NCBI RefSeq assembly: GCF_001673365.1
Contig: NZ_LZLS01000033.1
Location: 1-63,604, forward strand
Direction of reading: 5' to 3'
DNA length: 63,604 bases
DNA from: Mycobacterium asiaticum
GTDB taxonomy: Bacteria; Actinomycetota; Actinomycetes; Mycobacteriales; Mycobacteriaceae
Shown in pieces: positions 1-10,048 of the stretch (the stretch's first letter is position 1; every line of letters begins with the position of its first letter). The notes below the pieces were generated by a model. That model did not search any database, was not told where the DNA came from, and saw nothing but the letters and a program-made list of their open reading frames with translations. The position numbers and the translations under genes were made by a program.

Positions 1-192
1 GACCGGACGCCATGCCGCCGGCTGCTGCGGTGGAGGCGGTGGTGAATAGGGCTGGAATTGTGGTTGCGCAGTGCCGAGGAAGAGGTGGACGACTCCGACC
101 CGCCCAGCGGTGGCCAGACCGTCGCGGATTTGCTGGCAAGGTTGCAGGTCCAGCCGAGCGGAGGCGGGCGTCGCCGCCGGCGTGACGGTTGA
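1..192 (+). CDS. 3' end of a proline/arginine-rich membrane protein (Rv3604c-like), frame interrupted
   Basis: The frame ending in the stop at 190-192 finishes with a SGGQTVADLLARLQ stretch and then GGGRRRRRDG. I recognise this ending from the C-termini of the actinobacterial family of Rv3604c, the gene next to Rv3603c and panC in M. tuberculosis. The same frame has a TGA at 43-45, so the protein cannot be followed to the window edge. Upstream bases read openly only in another frame. Either there is a frameshift or sequence error near bases 45-80, or the gene is broken. No start and no domain other than the tail is visible. The family assignment rests on the tail and on gene order only. Confidence 0.4.
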
Positions 193-280
193 CACGCTGT
201 GCTGTCCCAGGTGAATCAACTAAAGTCTTAGTGACCGTCCGGTACCCCAGAATCGGGACTGGAACGAACGAACAAAATCT

Positions 281-1207
281 GTGAGGTCGTCTGCGATGGA
301 GCAGTTCGACGGTTTGCGCCCGGCCAGGCTCAAGGTGGGGATCATCTCCGCCGGCCGGGTGGGCACCGCGCTGGGAGTCGCGCTGGAACGCGCCGACCAC
401 GTGGTGGTGGCCTGCAGCGCCATCTCCCACGCATCCCGGCAGCGGGCCGAGCGCCGGCTACCCGACACCCCGGTGCTGTCGCCACCGGACGTTGCCGCGG
501 CCGCTGAGCTGCTGATTTTGGCGGTCACCGACAGCGAGCTAGCCGGATTGGTGGCCGGATTGGCCGCCACCTCGGCGGTGCGGCCAGGCACCATCGTGGT
601 GCACACGTCCGGCGCCAACGGGATCTCCATCCTGCAGCCCCTCGCCCAGCAGGGCAGCATTCCACTGGCAATTCACCCGGCCATGACGTTCACCGGTTCC
701 GACGAGGACATCGCCCGGCTGCCCGGCACCTGCTTCGGCGTCACAGCTGCCGACGAGGTCGGTTATGCGATCGGACAGTCGTTGGTGCTGGAAATGGGCG
801 GGGAGCCGTTTTGCGTGCGCGAAGATAACCGCGTCCTGTACCACGCCGCGCTAGCGCATGCGTCCAACCACCTGGTCACGGTGCTGGCCGATGCCATCGA
901 GGCCCTGCGGGCAGCGGTCCGCGGCGACGAACTGCTCGGGCAACAGCGCGTAGACAACCAGCCGGCCGGGATCGCCGAACGCATCATCGGACCGCTCGCC
1001 AGGGCAGCCCTGGAGAACACCTTGCAGCGCGGTCAAGCCGCGCTCACCGGGCCGATTGCCCGCGGCGACGCGGCGGCAGTCGCGAGTCATCTGCACGCAC
1101 TCGCTCAAGCCGACCCGCAACTCGCCCAGGCATACCGCGTGAACGCGCTGCGGACCGCGCAGCGAGCGCACGCCCCCGAGGACGTCGTGGAGGTGCTGGC
1201 GCGGTGA
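281..1207 (+). CDS. Rossmann-fold DUF2520-type oxidoreductase (Rv3603c-like)
   Basis: This 308-residue protein begins with a dinucleotide-binding fold: [14 protein letters not shown] near residues 19-32 gives the GxxxxGxxG turn, and a helical C-terminal half typical of DUF2520 proteins follows. Such proteins resemble pyrroline-5-carboxylate or ketopantoate reductases, but the substrate is unknown. Its stop overlaps the panC start by 4 bp (GTGA, 1204-1207), so it leads a pantothenate operon. A role in reducing a pantothenate-pathway intermediate is only an inference from position. I chose GTG at 281; ATG at 296 would drop five residues and is equally possible. Confidence 0.85.
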   Translation: MRSSAMEQFDGLRPARLKVGIISAGRVGTALGVALERADHVVVACSAISHASRQRAERRLPDTPVLSPPDVAAAAELLILAVTDSELAGLVAGLAATSAVRPGTIVVHTSGANGISILQPLAQQGSIPLAIHPAMTFTGSDEDIARLPGTCFGVTAADEVGYAIGQSLVLEMGGEPFCVREDNRVLYHAALAHASNHLVTVLADAIEALRAAVRGDELLGQQRVDNQPAGIAERIIGPLARAALENTLQRGQAALTGPIARGDAAAVASHLHALAQADPQLAQAYRVNALRTAQRAHAPEDVVEVLAR

Positions 1208-2127
1208 AGGCCGGACAGCCCCGCAAGTTCAAACCGGGCGAACTCAACGTGTATTCGGCGCCCAAAGAAGTTACCGAGGTCAGCCGTGCATTGCGGCACA
1301 CGGGCCGGCGGGTCATGTTGGTACCGACGATGGGGGCGCTGCACGAGGGACACCTGACTTTGGTGCGTGCCGCCAAGCGGGTGCCCGGCGCGGTTGTGGT
1401 GGTGTCGATCTTCGTCAACCCGTTGCAATTCGGCGCCGGCGAAGATCTCGACGCCTACCCGCGCACCCTGGACTCCGACATCGCGATGTTGCGGGCCGAA
1501 GGAGTGGAAATCGTCTTCGCGCCGACCGCCGCGGACATGTATCCCCACGGCCTACGCACCAATGTGCAGCCCGGCCCGCTGGCCGCTGAGCTCGAAGGTG
1601 GCTCGCGGCCAACGCATTTCGCCGGGGTGCTGACAGTGGTGCTGAAGCTGCTGCAGATCGTGCGTCCGGACTGGGCGTTCTTCGGTGAGAAGGACTATCA
1701 ACAGCTGGTGCTGATCAGGCAGATGGTCGCCGATTTGAACGTCGGTGTGCAAGTCGTGGGCGTGCCCACGGTGCGCGAACCTGACGGGCTGGCGATGTCG
1801 TCGCGCAACCGCTACCTCGATCCAGTGGAACGTGAAGCGGCCGTGGCACTTTCAGCCGCATTGTCGGCTGGCGCGCACGCGGCTGCCCACGGTGCGCAGG
1901 CTGCGTTGGATGCGGCTCGAGCCGTCCTCGACGCCACGCCCGGCGTGGCGGTCGACTACCTGCAGTTGCGCGACACCGAGCTGGGTCCGGTGCCGCTCAA
2001 CGGATCCGGTCGACTGTTGATCGCGGCGCGGCTCGGCACCACCAGACTGCTGGACAACGTTGCAATCCAAATCGGCAATTTCGCCGGCACCCCTGGGCCG
2101 GACGAGCAATCACATTGGAGGAACTGA
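1204..2127 (+). CDS. panC: Pantothenate synthetase PanC
   Basis: PanC joins pantoate and beta-alanine with ATP to make pantothenate in the cytoplasm. The 307-residue protein carries the nucleotidyltransferase signature [10 protein letters not shown] (HxGH-like), the FVNPLQF and [10 protein letters not shown] segments and [12 protein letters not shown], all hallmarks of the family. The GTG start at 1204 overlaps the preceding stop and its own stop overlaps the panD start by one base (2127), so the genes are translationally coupled. Length matches mycobacterial PanC (about 309 aa). Confidence 0.97.
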   Translation: MKAGQPRKFKPGELNVYSAPKEVTEVSRALRHTGRRVMLVPTMGALHEGHLTLVRAAKRVPGAVVVVSIFVNPLQFGAGEDLDAYPRTLDSDIAMLRAEGVEIVFAPTAADMYPHGLRTNVQPGPLAAELEGGSRPTHFAGVLTVVLKLLQIVRPDWAFFGEKDYQQLVLIRQMVADLNVGVQVVGVPTVREPDGLAMSSRNRYLDPVEREAAVALSAALSAGAHAAAHGAQAALDAARAVLDATPGVAVDYLQLRDTELGPVPLNGSGRLLIAARLGTTRLLDNVAIQIGNFAGTPGPDEQSHWRN

Positions 2128-2546
2128 TGTTACGGACCATGCTGAAGTCGAAGATTCATCGCGCCACCGTCACCCAGGCCGACTTGCACTACGTCGGATC
2201 GGTCACCATCGACGCCGACCTGATGGATGCGGCCGACTTACTCGAAGGCGAACAGGTCACCATCGTCGACATCGACAACGGAGCCCGCCTGGTCACCTAC
2301 GCCATCACCGGCGAACGCGGCACCGGCGTAATCGGAATCAATGGTGCCGCTGCGCATCTCGTTCACCCAGGCGACCTGGTGATCCTGATCGCGTACGGCA
2401 CCATGCAGGACGCCGAAGCGCGGGAATACCAGCCGAAGATCGTTTTCGTCGATGCTGCCAACAAGCAGATCGACCTCGGTCACGACCCGGCCTTCGTCCC
2501 GGATGGTGTCGAAGAACTGCTAGATCCGCGGATCGGTGTGCGGTAA
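2127..2546 (+). CDS. panD: Aspartate 1-decarboxylase PanD
   Basis: PanD decarboxylates L-aspartate to beta-alanine, the second substrate of PanC. The 139-residue protein has the self-cleavage site YVGS: Gly24-Ser25 is cut to give a pyruvoyl cofactor on the new N-terminus. The start [16 protein letters not shown] is the canonical one; a GTG-to-ATG upstream extension (MEEL) in the same frame is unlikely because ATG 2127 is coupled to the panC stop. In M. tuberculosis the C-terminal region of PanD is a site of pyrazinamide-resistance mutations (established knowledge). coaX follows after 2 bp. Confidence 0.97.
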   Translation: MLRTMLKSKIHRATVTQADLHYVGSVTIDADLMDAADLLEGEQVTIVDIDNGARLVTYAITGERGTGVIGINGAAAHLVHPGDLVILIAYGTMQDAEAREYQPKIVFVDAANKQIDLGHDPAFVPDGVEELLDPRIGVR

Positions 2547-2548
2547 CC

Positions 2549-3367
2549 GTGCTGCTGGCGATTGACGTCCGCAACACCCACACCGTCGTCGGACTGCTGT
2601 CCGGCGTCAAAGAAAACGCAAAAGTTGTGCAGCAGTGGCGGATTCGCACTGAAGCTGAGGTCACCGCGGACGAACTCGCACTCACCATAGACGGTCTCAT
2701 CGGTGAGGACGCGGAGCGGCTCACCGGTGCCGCCTCCTTGTCCACCGTGCCCTCGGTGTTGCACGAGGTCCGGATCATGCTCGAGCAGTACTGGCCGTCG
2801 GTGCCGCACGTGCTGATCGAACCGGGGGTGCGCACCGGTATTCCACTGTTGGTCGACAACCCGAAAGAAGTTGGGGCTGACCGCATCGTCAACTGTCTTG
2901 CGGCGTTCAACAAGTTCGGTAAGGCCGCGATCGTCGTCGACTTCGGGTCGTCGATCTGCGTGGATGTGGTCTCGGCCAAAGGGGAGTTCCTCGGTGGGGC
3001 GATCGCCCCGGGCGTGCAAGTGTCCTCCGACGCCGCGGCCGCGCGCTCGGCCGCGCTGCGCCGAGTGGAGCTCGCCCGGCCGCGATCGGTGATCGGCAAG
3101 AACACCGTGGAATGCATGCAGTCCGGTGCCGTGTTCGGCTTCGCCGGGCTGGTGGACGGATTGGTCGGCCGGGTCCGCGATGACGTCAAGGGATTCTCCC
3201 GGGACGACGACGTGGCCGTGGTAGCCACCGGCCACACAGCGCCGCTGCTGCTGCCCGAACTGCACACCGTCGAGCACTACGACCAGCATTTGACCCTGCA
3301 CGGGTTGCGATTGGTCTTCGAGCGCAACCGGGACGCCCAGCGCGGCAGGCTGAAAACCGCGCGCTGA
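2549..3367 (+). CDS. coaX: Type III pantothenate kinase CoaX (Rv3600c-like)
   Basis: Type III pantothenate kinases phosphorylate pantothenate, the first step to CoA. The 272-residue protein has the three motifs of the ASKHA fold: [12 protein letters not shown] at the start (phosphate loop), [12 protein letters not shown], and [11 protein letters not shown] followed by [11 protein letters not shown] 2549 lies 2 bp after the panD stop. M. tuberculosis also carries an unrelated type I kinase (CoaA), and its CoaX homologue has been reported to be catalytically inactive, so activity should not be assumed. The last codons (GRLKTAR plus stop) have been copied into the repeats downstream. Confidence 0.93.
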   Translation: MLLAIDVRNTHTVVGLLSGVKENAKVVQQWRIRTEAEVTADELALTIDGLIGEDAERLTGAASLSTVPSVLHEVRIMLEQYWPSVPHVLIEPGVRTGIPLLVDNPKEVGADRIVNCLAAFNKFGKAAIVVDFGSSICVDVVSAKGEFLGGAIAPGVQVSSDAAAARSAALRRVELARPRSVIGKNTVECMQSGAVFGFAGLVDGLVGRVRDDVKGFSRDDDVAVVATGHTAPLLLPELHTVEHYDQHLTLHGLRLVFERNRDAQRGRLKTAR

Positions 3368-3683
3368 TAGCGCCCGGGTTGTTGGTTGCGTCGAGAGATA
3401 ACTCACGCACACTTCTCGCGGCGTGTCGTGTGGCTGAGTTATATGTCGCGGCGCGTGGGTGCCTGGGAAATGCGATGCCGCGGCAGCTTGAAACCGCGCT
3501 GATAACCGGGCTGAGCTGGCACTTCCAGGCCCCGGTGGAGCGTCGAGAGATAACGCACGTACACGTTCCGCGGCGTGTCATGTGCCTGAGTTATCTGTCG
3601 CTGGGGGTGGGTGCGTGTAGGCAGCGATGCGCGGCAGGCTGAAAACCCTGCGCTAATAACCCGGCTAAGCTGGCACGTCGTGA
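3339..3683 (+). repeat. Tandem ~152-bp repeats made of coaX 3' end plus a palindromic element
   Basis: Two units begin at 3390 and 3542 with GTCGAGAGATAAC and share about 150 bp with point differences. Each contains an inverted repeat: GATAACTCACGCACAC ... GTGTGGCTGAGTTAT in unit 1 and a diverged version in unit 2. Each unit ends in a copy of the coaX tail (GGCAGGCTGAAAACC-like at about 3347, 3482 and 3630) and then GCTGAGCTGGCAC or GCTAAGCTGGCAC. The 312-bp gap between coaX and lysS is therefore almost entirely duplicated sequence. The third tail copy carries the lysS promoter hexamer. Confidence 0.8.
3666..3683 (+). promoter_or_regulatory. Leaderless-type promoter and start of lysS
   Basis: TAAGCTGGCACGTCGTGA places a TANNNT -10 hexamer (3666-3671) 8 nt before the GTG start at 3680, the spacing expected for a leaderless mycobacterial mRNA. 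The identical 18-mer precedes cysS at 20215-20232. Confidence 0.6.
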
Positions 3684-5191
3684 GTGCCGCCGATCAAGAC
3701 CCTGTCGAGGACCTTCCCGAGCAGTTCCGGATCCGTCGGGATAAGCGTGCTCGCCTGTTGGCGGAGGGCCATGACCCCTACCCGGTGGCCATCGCGCGGA
3801 CGCACACCTTGGCCGAAATTCGGGCGGCTCACCCCGATCTGCCGATTGACACCGCAACCGAAGACGTTGTCGGCGTAGCGGGTCGCGTGGTGTTCGCGCG
3901 CAACACCGGGAAACTGTGCTTTGCGACCCTGCAGGACGGCGACGGCACCCAACTGCAGGCGATGATCAGCCTCGACAAGGTCGGTCAAGAAGCCCTGGAC
4001 GCGTGGAAGGCCGACGTCGACCTGGGTGACATCGTCTACGTGCACGGCACCGTAATCAGTTCACGACGAGGCGAACTGTCCGTCCTGGCCGATTCTTGGC
4101 AAATGGCGGCCAAGTCGCTGCGGCCGCTGCCGGTTGCGCATAAAGACATGAGCGAAGAGGCGCGGGTGCGGCAACGCTACGTGGACCTGATTGTCCGCCC
4201 GCAGGCGCGTTCGGTGGCCCGGCAACGCATTGCTGTTATCCGGGCGATAAGGAATGCGCTGGAGGCCCGCGGGTTCCTCGAAGTCGAAACTCCGATCTTG
4301 CAGACGCTGGCCGGCGGAGCGGCTGCTCGTCCGTTCGTTACCCATTCGAATGCGCTGGACATCGACCTTTACCTGCGGATCGCGCCGGAACTGTTCCTCA
4401 AGCGCTGTATCGTCGGCGGTTTCGACAAGGTCTTCGAAGTTAATCGGGTGTTTCGAAACGAAGGAACCGATTCTACGCATTCCCCGGAATTTTCCATGTT
4501 GGAGACCTACCAGACGTACGGAACCTATGACGATTCGGCAGTAGTCACTAGAGAGCTTATTCAAGAGGTAGCCGACGAGGCGATCGGCACCAGAGAACTT
4601 CCGATGCCTGACGGCAGTGTCTACAACATCGACGGAGAATGGGCAACTCTGCAGATGTATTCCTCTCTGTCTGATGCGCTGGGCGAAGAGATCACACCCG
4701 AGACGACGGTCGAACGGTTGCGTGCGATCGCCGCTCAACTCGGTGTGGAGATTGACGACAACCGTGGCTTTGGCCACGGCAAACTCGTCGAGGAACTCTG
4801 GGAGCATACGGTGGGTAACAAGCTGACAGCACCCACATTTGTCAGGGATTTCCCAGTGGAGACAACACCGCTGACCCGGCAGCACCGTACAATCCCGGGA
4901 GTAACCGAGAAGTGGGATCTCTACTTGCGGGGAATGGAGCTGGCCACCGGTTACTCGGAATTAAACGACCCTGTAGTGCAGCGGGAGAGATTTGCCGATC
5001 AGGCCCGTGCCGCGGCCGCGGGGGATGACGAGGCGATGCAACTTGACGAGGATTTTCTAGCCGCTCTCGAGTTCGGCATGCCGCCGTGTACGGGAACGGG
5101 AATGGGTATTGATCGCTTGTTGATGTGCCTGACAGGACTGTCAATTAGAGAGACGGTTTTGTTCCCGATTGTTCGGCCACACTCCAACTGA
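3680..5191 (+). CDS. lysS: Lysyl-tRNA synthetase LysS
   Basis: Class II synthetase charging tRNA-Lys. The 503-residue protein has an N-terminal OB-fold anticodon domain (about 60-165), then class II motif 2 ([19 protein letters not shown]) and motif 3 ([11 protein letters not shown]) in the catalytic domain, ending in VRPHSN. GTG 3680 gives [23 protein letters not shown]; upstream in-frame codons run back into repeat DNA, so they are excluded. The 3' half contains at least four AGA codons (in TRE, TRE, ERF and IRE contexts) and many A/T third positions, which is unlike its neighbours. Confidence 0.96.
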   Translation: MSAADQDPVEDLPEQFRIRRDKRARLLAEGHDPYPVAIARTHTLAEIRAAHPDLPIDTATEDVVGVAGRVVFARNTGKLCFATLQDGDGTQLQAMISLDKVGQEALDAWKADVDLGDIVYVHGTVISSRRGELSVLADSWQMAAKSLRPLPVAHKDMSEEARVRQRYVDLIVRPQARSVARQRIAVIRAIRNALEARGFLEVETPILQTLAGGAAARPFVTHSNALDIDLYLRIAPELFLKRCIVGGFDKVFEVNRVFRNEGTDSTHSPEFSMLETYQTYGTYDDSAVVTRELIQEVADEAIGTRELPMPDGSVYNIDGEWATLQMYSSLSDALGEEITPETTVERLRAIAAQLGVEIDDNRGFGHGKLVEELWEHTVGNKLTAPTFVRDFPVETTPLTRQHRTIPGVTEKWDLYLRGMELATGYSELNDPVVQRERFADQARAAAAGDDEAMQLDEDFLAALEFGMPPCTGTGMGIDRLLMCLTGLSIRETVLFPIVRPHSN

Positions 5192-5305
5192 ACAACTGAA
5201 GTTGTGTCGGATTGTGCATTTGTCGTTCTTATGGCACATTAGTCGTCGGGGAGTCTATCCATACTGGATCTGTAACTGCGTAGCAAGAAACGTGAGGGTA
5301 AGCCA

Positions 5306-5644
5306 ATGGCGAAGAAAGTGACCGTCACCTTGGTCGATGATTTCGACGGTGCCGGCTCCGCCGACGAAACGGTCGAATTCGGGCTTGACGGGGTGACCTA
5401 TGAGATCGACCTTTCAAGTAAGAATGCGACGAAACTGCGTAACGACCTGAAGCAATGGGTGGCCGCTGGCCGCCGTGTTGGTGGCAGGCGGCGCGGTCGT
5501 TCCGGCTCCGGTCGGGGACGTGGCGCGATCGACCGCGAGCAGAGCGCCGCGATTCGGGAATGGGCGCGTCGTAACGGGCACAACGTGTCGACGCGTGGCC
5601 GGATCCCGGCCGACGTCATTGACGCGTTCCACGCTGCAACCTAG
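5306..5644 (+). CDS. lsr2: Nucleoid-associated xenogeneic silencer Lsr2
   Basis: Lsr2 is the mycobacterial H-NS-like protein that bridges DNA and silences AT-rich genes. The 112-residue sequence has the N-terminal oligomerisation domain ([15 protein letters not shown]...), a basic linker rich in RGR/GRRRGR (about 55-75) and the C-terminal DNA-binding domain with the AT-hook-like [14 protein letters not shown], where RGR contacts the minor groove. A GAGGG ribosome site lies 9-14 nt upstream. The 114-bp gap from lysS is AT-richer and probably holds its promoter. Confidence 0.98.
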   Translation: MAKKVTVTLVDDFDGAGSADETVEFGLDGVTYEIDLSSKNATKLRNDLKQWVAAGRRVGGRRRGRSGSGRGRGAIDREQSAAIREWARRNGHNVSTRGRIPADVIDAFHAAT

Positions 5645-5724
5645 GCGGTTGCCGGACTAGCCGGTGTGCTGACGGGCCGACGTGTAGCCGGTCCGCTGCG
5701 CCCGGCTACACCGCGCGCACCAAT

Positions 5725-5775
5725 ACAAATCCGGCGCTTGGGGGTAACGCCCGCAGCGCCGGATTTGTTGTTTTC
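5725..5775 (+). terminator. Intrinsic-type terminator after lsr2
   Basis: ACAAATCCGGCGC (5725-5737) pairs perfectly with GCGCCGGATTTGT (5756-5768), giving a 13-bp stem with an 18-nt loop, followed by TGTTTT. Such a long perfect stem with a U-tract is uncommon in mycobacteria. Confidence 0.75.
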
Positions 5776-5978
5776 GCTGAAGGCGAACTAATTGCCGCTC
5801 ATCGCGGGAAACGCACTGGGGCTTTTCCTCGTTAACCTGTTGCGCTTTGGCACCGATGCGCACCGCGTGGTTATGAACCCTGGCGGGCCGACCACTACAG
5901 TGGACGAAGGTGCGCGCAGTCGGCCGTGTGTCGACAATCACGGAGTACCGAAAGGTGAGGGAGAGCAGGTAACCGACG
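5776..5978 (+). promoter_or_regulatory. clpC1 upstream region
   Basis: Together with the terminator this fills the 334-bp gap before clpC1. No coding potential was seen. A purine-rich GAGGGAGAGCAGG stretch about 9-22 nt before the ATG at 5979 can serve as ribosome site. No ClgR operator could be assigned with confidence. Confidence 0.4.
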
Positions 5979-8519
5979 ATGTTCGAAAGATTTACCGACC
6001 GTGCCCGCAGGGTCGTCGTCCTGGCGCAAGAAGAGGCCCGGATGCTCAACCACAACTACATCGGCACCGAGCACATTCTGCTGGGTTTGATTCACGAAGG
6101 CGAAGGCGTCGCAGCCAAGTCGCTGGAGTCGCTGGGTATCTCGCTGGAAGGCGTGCGCAGCCAGGTCGAGGAGATCATCGGCCAGGGCCAGCAGGCGCCC
6201 TCGGGCCACATCCCCTTCACCCCGCGCGCAAAGAAGGTTCTCGAACTCAGCCTGCGTGAAGCGTTGCAGCTGGGGCACAACTACATCGGCACCGAGCACA
6301 TCCTGCTGGGTCTGATCCGCGAAGGCGAAGGCGTTGCGGCACAGGTGTTGGTCAAGCTGGGCGCCGAACTCACCCGGGTGCGTCAGCAGGTCATCCAGCT
6401 GCTGAGCGGCTACCAGGGCAAGGAGGCCGCCGAAGCCGGCACCGGTGGGCGAGGCGGAGAGTCCGGCAGCCCGTCGACGTCGTTGGTGCTCGACCAGTTC
6501 GGCCGCAACCTGACCGCCGCCGCCATGGAGGGCAAGCTCGATCCGGTCATCGGCCGCGAGAAGGAAATCGAGCGGGTCATGCAGGTGCTGTCCCGGCGCA
6601 CCAAGAACAACCCGGTGCTGATCGGTGAGCCCGGGGTCGGCAAGACCGCCGTCGTCGAGGGCCTGGCGCAAGCCATCGTGCACGGCGAGGTGCCCGAGAC
6701 GCTCAAGGACAAGCAGCTGTACACCCTCGACCTGGGCTCGCTGGTGGCCGGCTCCCGCTACCGCGGTGACTTTGAAGAGCGCCTGAAGAAGGTGCTCAAG
6801 GAGATCAACACCCGCGGTGACATCATCCTGTTCATCGACGAGCTGCACACGCTGGTCGGTGCCGGTGCGGCAGAGGGCGCCATCGACGCCGCCAGCATCC
6901 TCAAGCCGAAGCTGGCCCGCGGCGAGCTGCAGACCATCGGCGCCACCACGCTCGATGAGTACCGCAAGTACATCGAGAAGGACGCCGCGCTGGAGCGTCG
7001 CTTTCAGCCGGTGCAGGTCGGCGAGCCGACGGTGGAGCACACCATCGAGATCCTCAAGGGTCTGCGCGACCGCTACGAGGCGCACCACCGGGTGTCCATC
7101 ACCGACTCGGCGATGGTCGCGGCCGCTACTCTGGCCGACCGTTACATCAACGACCGGTTCCTACCGGACAAGGCGATCGACCTGATCGACGAGGCCGGTG
7201 CCCGGATGCGGATCCGTCGGATGACCGCGCCGCCAGACCTGCGGGAGTTCGACGAGAAGATCGCCGAGGCTCGCCGCGAGAAGGAATCGGCAATCGACGC
7301 CCAGGATTTCGAGAAGGCCGCCAGCCTCCGCGACCGCGAAAAGCAATTGGTCGCGCAGCGCGCCGAGCGCGAAAAGCAATGGCGCTCAGGTGATCTCGAC
7401 GTTGTCGCAGAAGTGGACGACAACGAGATCGCCGAGGTGCTGGGCAACTGGACCGGAATCCCGGTGTTCAAGCTCACCGAAGCTGAGACCACCCGTCTGC
7501 TGCGCATGGAGGAGGAGCTGCACAAGCGGATCATCGGTCAGGCCGACGCGGTCAAGGCGGTCTCGAAGGCGATCCGCCGGACGCGAGCCGGGCTGAAAGA
7601 CCCCAAGCGCCCGTCGGGTTCGTTCATCTTCGCCGGTCCGTCCGGTGTCGGTAAGACCGAGCTGTCCAAGGCGCTGGCCAACTTCCTGTTCGGCGACGAC
7701 GACGCGCTCATCCAGATCGACATGGGCGAGTTCCACGACCGCTTCACCGCTTCGCGGCTGTTCGGTGCCCCGCCCGGGTACGTCGGCTACGAAGAGGGCG
7801 GGCAGCTCACCGAAAAGGTGCGGCGCAAGCCGTTTTCGGTGGTCCTGTTCGACGAGATCGAGAAGGCGCACCAGGAGATCTACAACAGCCTGTTGCAGGT
7901 CCTCGAGGACGGTCGGCTCACCGATGGTCAGGGTCGCACGGTCGACTTCAAGAACACCGTCCTGATCTTCACGTCGAACCTGGGGACTTCCGACATCTCC
8001 AAGCCGGTCGGCCTCGGATTCAGCCAAGGCGGCGGCGCGAACGACTACGAGCGGATGAAGCAGAAGGTCAACGACGAACTCAAGAAGCACTTCCGTCCGG
8101 AGTTTCTCAACCGCATCGACGACATCATCGTCTTCCACCAGTTGACCCGCGACGAGATCATCAAGATGGTCGACCTGATGATCGGCCGCGTCGCCAACCA
8201 GCTCAAGAGCAAGGACATGGCACTCGAGCTGACCGACAACGCCAAGGCGCTGCTGGCCAAGCGGGGCTTCGACCCGGTGCTGGGTGCCCGTCCGTTGCGG
8301 CGCACCATCCAGCGCGAGATCGAGGACCAACTGTCGGAGAAAATCCTCTTCGACGAGGTCGGTCCGGGTCAGGTCGTCACGGTCGATGTCGAGAACTGGG
8401 ACGGCGAGAGCGCCGGCGACGATGCGGTGTTCACCTTCACCGGGACTCGCAAGCCGCCGGCTGAGCCGGACCTGGCCAAGTCCGGAGCGCACAGTGCAGG
8501 CGGGCCGGACGGGCAGTAG
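5979..8519 (+). CDS. clpC1: ATP-dependent unfoldase ClpC1
   Basis: Hsp100/AAA+ unfoldase that feeds proteins to the ClpP1P2 protease; essential in M. tuberculosis and the target of cyclomarin, ecumicin and related compounds (established knowledge). The 846-residue protein shows two N-terminal Clp repeats (each with [14 protein letters not shown], about residues 24-37 and 99-112), Walker A boxes GEPGVGKTA (first ATPase domain) and GPSGVGKTE (second), a UVR-like middle segment ([15 protein letters not shown]), and [15 protein letters not shown] Walker B. The tail is hydrophilic. Long antisense open frames over it are codon-bias shadows. Confidence 0.98.
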   Translation: MFERFTDRARRVVVLAQEEARMLNHNYIGTEHILLGLIHEGEGVAAKSLESLGISLEGVRSQVEEIIGQGQQAPSGHIPFTPRAKKVLELSLREALQLGHNYIGTEHILLGLIREGEGVAAQVLVKLGAELTRVRQQVIQLLSGYQGKEAAEAGTGGRGGESGSPSTSLVLDQFGRNLTAAAMEGKLDPVIGREKEIERVMQVLSRRTKNNPVLIGEPGVGKTAVVEGLAQAIVHGEVPETLKDKQLYTLDLGSLVAGSRYRGDFEERLKKVLKEINTRGDIILFIDELHTLVGAGAAEGAIDAASILKPKLARGELQTIGATTLDEYRKYIEKDAALERRFQPVQVGEPTVEHTIEILKGLRDRYEAHHRVSITDSAMVAAATLADRYINDRFLPDKAIDLIDEAGARMRIRRMTAPPDLREFDEKIAEARREKESAIDAQDFEKAASLRDREKQLVAQRAEREKQWRSGDLDVVAEVDDNEIAEVLGNWTGIPVFKLTEAETTRLLRMEEELHKRIIGQADAVKAVSKAIRRTRAGLKDPKRPSGSFIFAGPSGVGKTELSKALANFLFGDDDALIQIDMGEFHDRFTASRLFGAPPGYVGYEEGGQLTEKVRRKPFSVVLFDEIEKAHQEIYNSLLQVLEDGRLTDGQGRTVDFKNTVLIFTSNLGTSDISKPVGLGFSQGGGANDYERMKQKVNDELKKHFRPEFLNRIDDIIVFHQLTRDEIIKMVDLMIGRVANQLKSKDMALELTDNAKALLAKRGFDPVLGARPLRRTIQREIEDQLSEKILFDEVGPGQVVTVDVENWDGESAGDDAVFTFTGTRKPPAEPDLAKSGAHSAGGPDGQ

Positions 8520-8561
8520 CTCGGCAAGATCGCCGGAACAGAAACCGCTAGTAGGCTCCGG

Positions 8562-8600
8562 TCTGGCATAGTGGTCTGGCATCGTGGTCTGGCATAGCCT
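8562..8600 (+). repeat. Three 13-bp tandem repeats upstream of PE_PGRS59
   Basis: TCTGGCATAGTGG, TCTGGCATCGTGG and TCTGGCATAGCCT follow one another. Two units contain a CATAGT/CATAGC hexamer that could act as a weak -10, so copy number might affect transcription of the gene downstream. This is inference only. Confidence 0.6.
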
Positions 8601-8645
8601 GACCGCACCATTTTCTCGCCGTCAGCAACTGACTCTGGGGGCCCA

Positions 8646-9998
8646 GTGTCTTTCGTAATCTTCGGTTCAGAGACGGTCTCGGCTGCGGCGAACGATTTGG
8701 CCAGTATCGGTGCGACCATCAGCGCAGCTAATGCGTCGGCGATGGCGCCCACCACCGTGTTGGCCGCTGCTAGTGCGGACGAAGTGTCGGCGGCTATCGC
8801 GGCGGTCTTCGGTGCGCACGCCCAGGCGTATCAAGCTTTCGGTGCGCAAGTAACGGCGTTCCACGAACAGTTTGTGCGGACATTGAGTGGCGGCGCGACC
8901 GCTTACATCAGCGCCGAGGTAGCCAACGCTCAGCAGAGCCTGCTGGGCTTGCTCAACGCTCCAACCGAGGCGTTGTTGGGCCGACCGCTGATTGGCGACG
9001 GCGCGAACGGCACCGCGCCCGGTCAGTCCGGGGCCGCGGGCGGCATCTTGTACGGCAACGGCGGCAATGGCGCCGCAGGCGTCGATGCCGGCGCTAGCGG
9101 CGGTAACGGCGGGGCGGCCGGGCTATGGGGCAATGGTGGTGGCGGCGGGACTGGCGGCCCTGGTGGCACCGGTGGCAACGGAGGAAGTGGCGGACTGCTC
9201 TGGGGTAATGGCGGTGCTGGCGGAAACGGCGGAGCGGCAACGATTTTCGGTCAGAACGGCGGCGCCGGTGGTGCCGGGGGAAACGCGTCGTTCTTTGGGA
9301 ACGGCGGTGCCGGTGGCCTCGGCGGGGACGGTGCTACCGGCCCTGACGGTGCCAACACTGGCGGCAGAGCACCGAACGGTCCCGACGGAGCTTCTCATCC
9401 CTCAGGGACAGGGGGCGATGGCCGAGATGGTAGGGACGGCCGCGGCTTCGGAGAGATCGGCGGGCGCGGCGGCGACGGCGGCAGTGGCGAGTTAGGCGGC
9501 GAGGGCGGCAAAGGCGGCGAGGGAGGCGAGGGCGCGCCCGGTGGGACAGGCAGCGTGGGCGGCAGCGGAGGTCGCGGCGGTTTACTGATCGGCGACGGCG
9601 GCCACGGTGGTGCTGGAGGCAGCGGCGGTATGGGCGGCGCCGGTGACGCAGGTGGCAGGGGTGGAGACGGCGGCGAGGGCGGGCGCTCGGCCGCCGACAA
9701 GTCAATTGGTGGTACCGGAGGTACAGCGGGCGACGGGGGTCCTGGTGGCATCGGCGGCGACGGCGGCGACGGCGGACGGGGCGGTGCGGGGGGCGCCGCC
9801 GGACTGCTGGGCAAACCTGGCGACGCGGGTCATGGCGGTGCTGCCGGTGGCGGGGGCCAGGGAGGCGACGGCGGAGATCCCGGTAGACGCGGAGATGGCG
9901 GACGGGGGGATGCGCACCCCGGGCGCGATGGGCGTCCTGGCGACCACGGTCACGACGGCGACGACGGGGCGCCGGGGCAAGCCGGCGCCGACGGCTGA
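8646..9998 (+). CDS. PE_PGRS59: PE_PGRS family protein (PE_PGRS59 position)
   Basis: A 450-residue PE_PGRS protein. Residues 1-93 form the PE domain ([21 protein letters not shown]...), followed by the linker [11 protein letters not shown] and ILYGNGGNG that marks the family, then the Gly-rich PGRS domain. PE domains direct export through type VII secretion and the PGRS part is surface-exposed (established). The second half departs from GGAGG repeats: it is rich in D, E and R and ends in a Gly-X-Y run ([20 protein letters not shown]) resembling collagen. GTG 8646 follows a GGGGG ribosome site. Position after clpC1 matches Rv3595c. Confidence 0.9.
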   Translation: MSFVIFGSETVSAAANDLASIGATISAANASAMAPTTVLAAASADEVSAAIAAVFGAHAQAYQAFGAQVTAFHEQFVRTLSGGATAYISAEVANAQQSLLGLLNAPTEALLGRPLIGDGANGTAPGQSGAAGGILYGNGGNGAAGVDAGASGGNGGAAGLWGNGGGGGTGGPGGTGGNGGSGGLLWGNGGAGGNGGAATIFGQNGGAGGAGGNASFFGNGGAGGLGGDGATGPDGANTGGRAPNGPDGASHPSGTGGDGRDGRDGRGFGEIGGRGGDGGSGELGGEGGKGGEGGEGAPGGTGSVGGSGGRGGLLIGDGGHGGAGGSGGMGGAGDAGGRGGDGGEGGRSAADKSIGGTGGTAGDGGPGGIGGDGGDGGRGGAGGAAGLLGKPGDAGHGGAAGGGGQGGDGGDPGRRGDGGRGDAHPGRDGRPGDHGHDGDDGAPGQAGADG

Positions 9999-10048
9999 TC
10001 GTCCGAAGTCGTTCTGGCGCATCGACATTGCGCCATCGAGCCGGAGAG

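Noticed and set aside
2060..3367. A 435-residue frame suggesting a fusion over panD and coaX
   Set aside because: The first 163 codons are an out-of-frame reading of panD; coaX starts at GTG 2549 with its conserved N-terminus.
5895..8582. Long antisense open frames opposite clpC1
   Set aside because: They mirror the codon bias of clpC1, have no ribosome sites and no recognisable protein features.
9334..9814. Proline- and arginine-rich antisense frames over PE_PGRS59
   Set aside because: They are the complement of Gly-rich GGN repeats, not genes.
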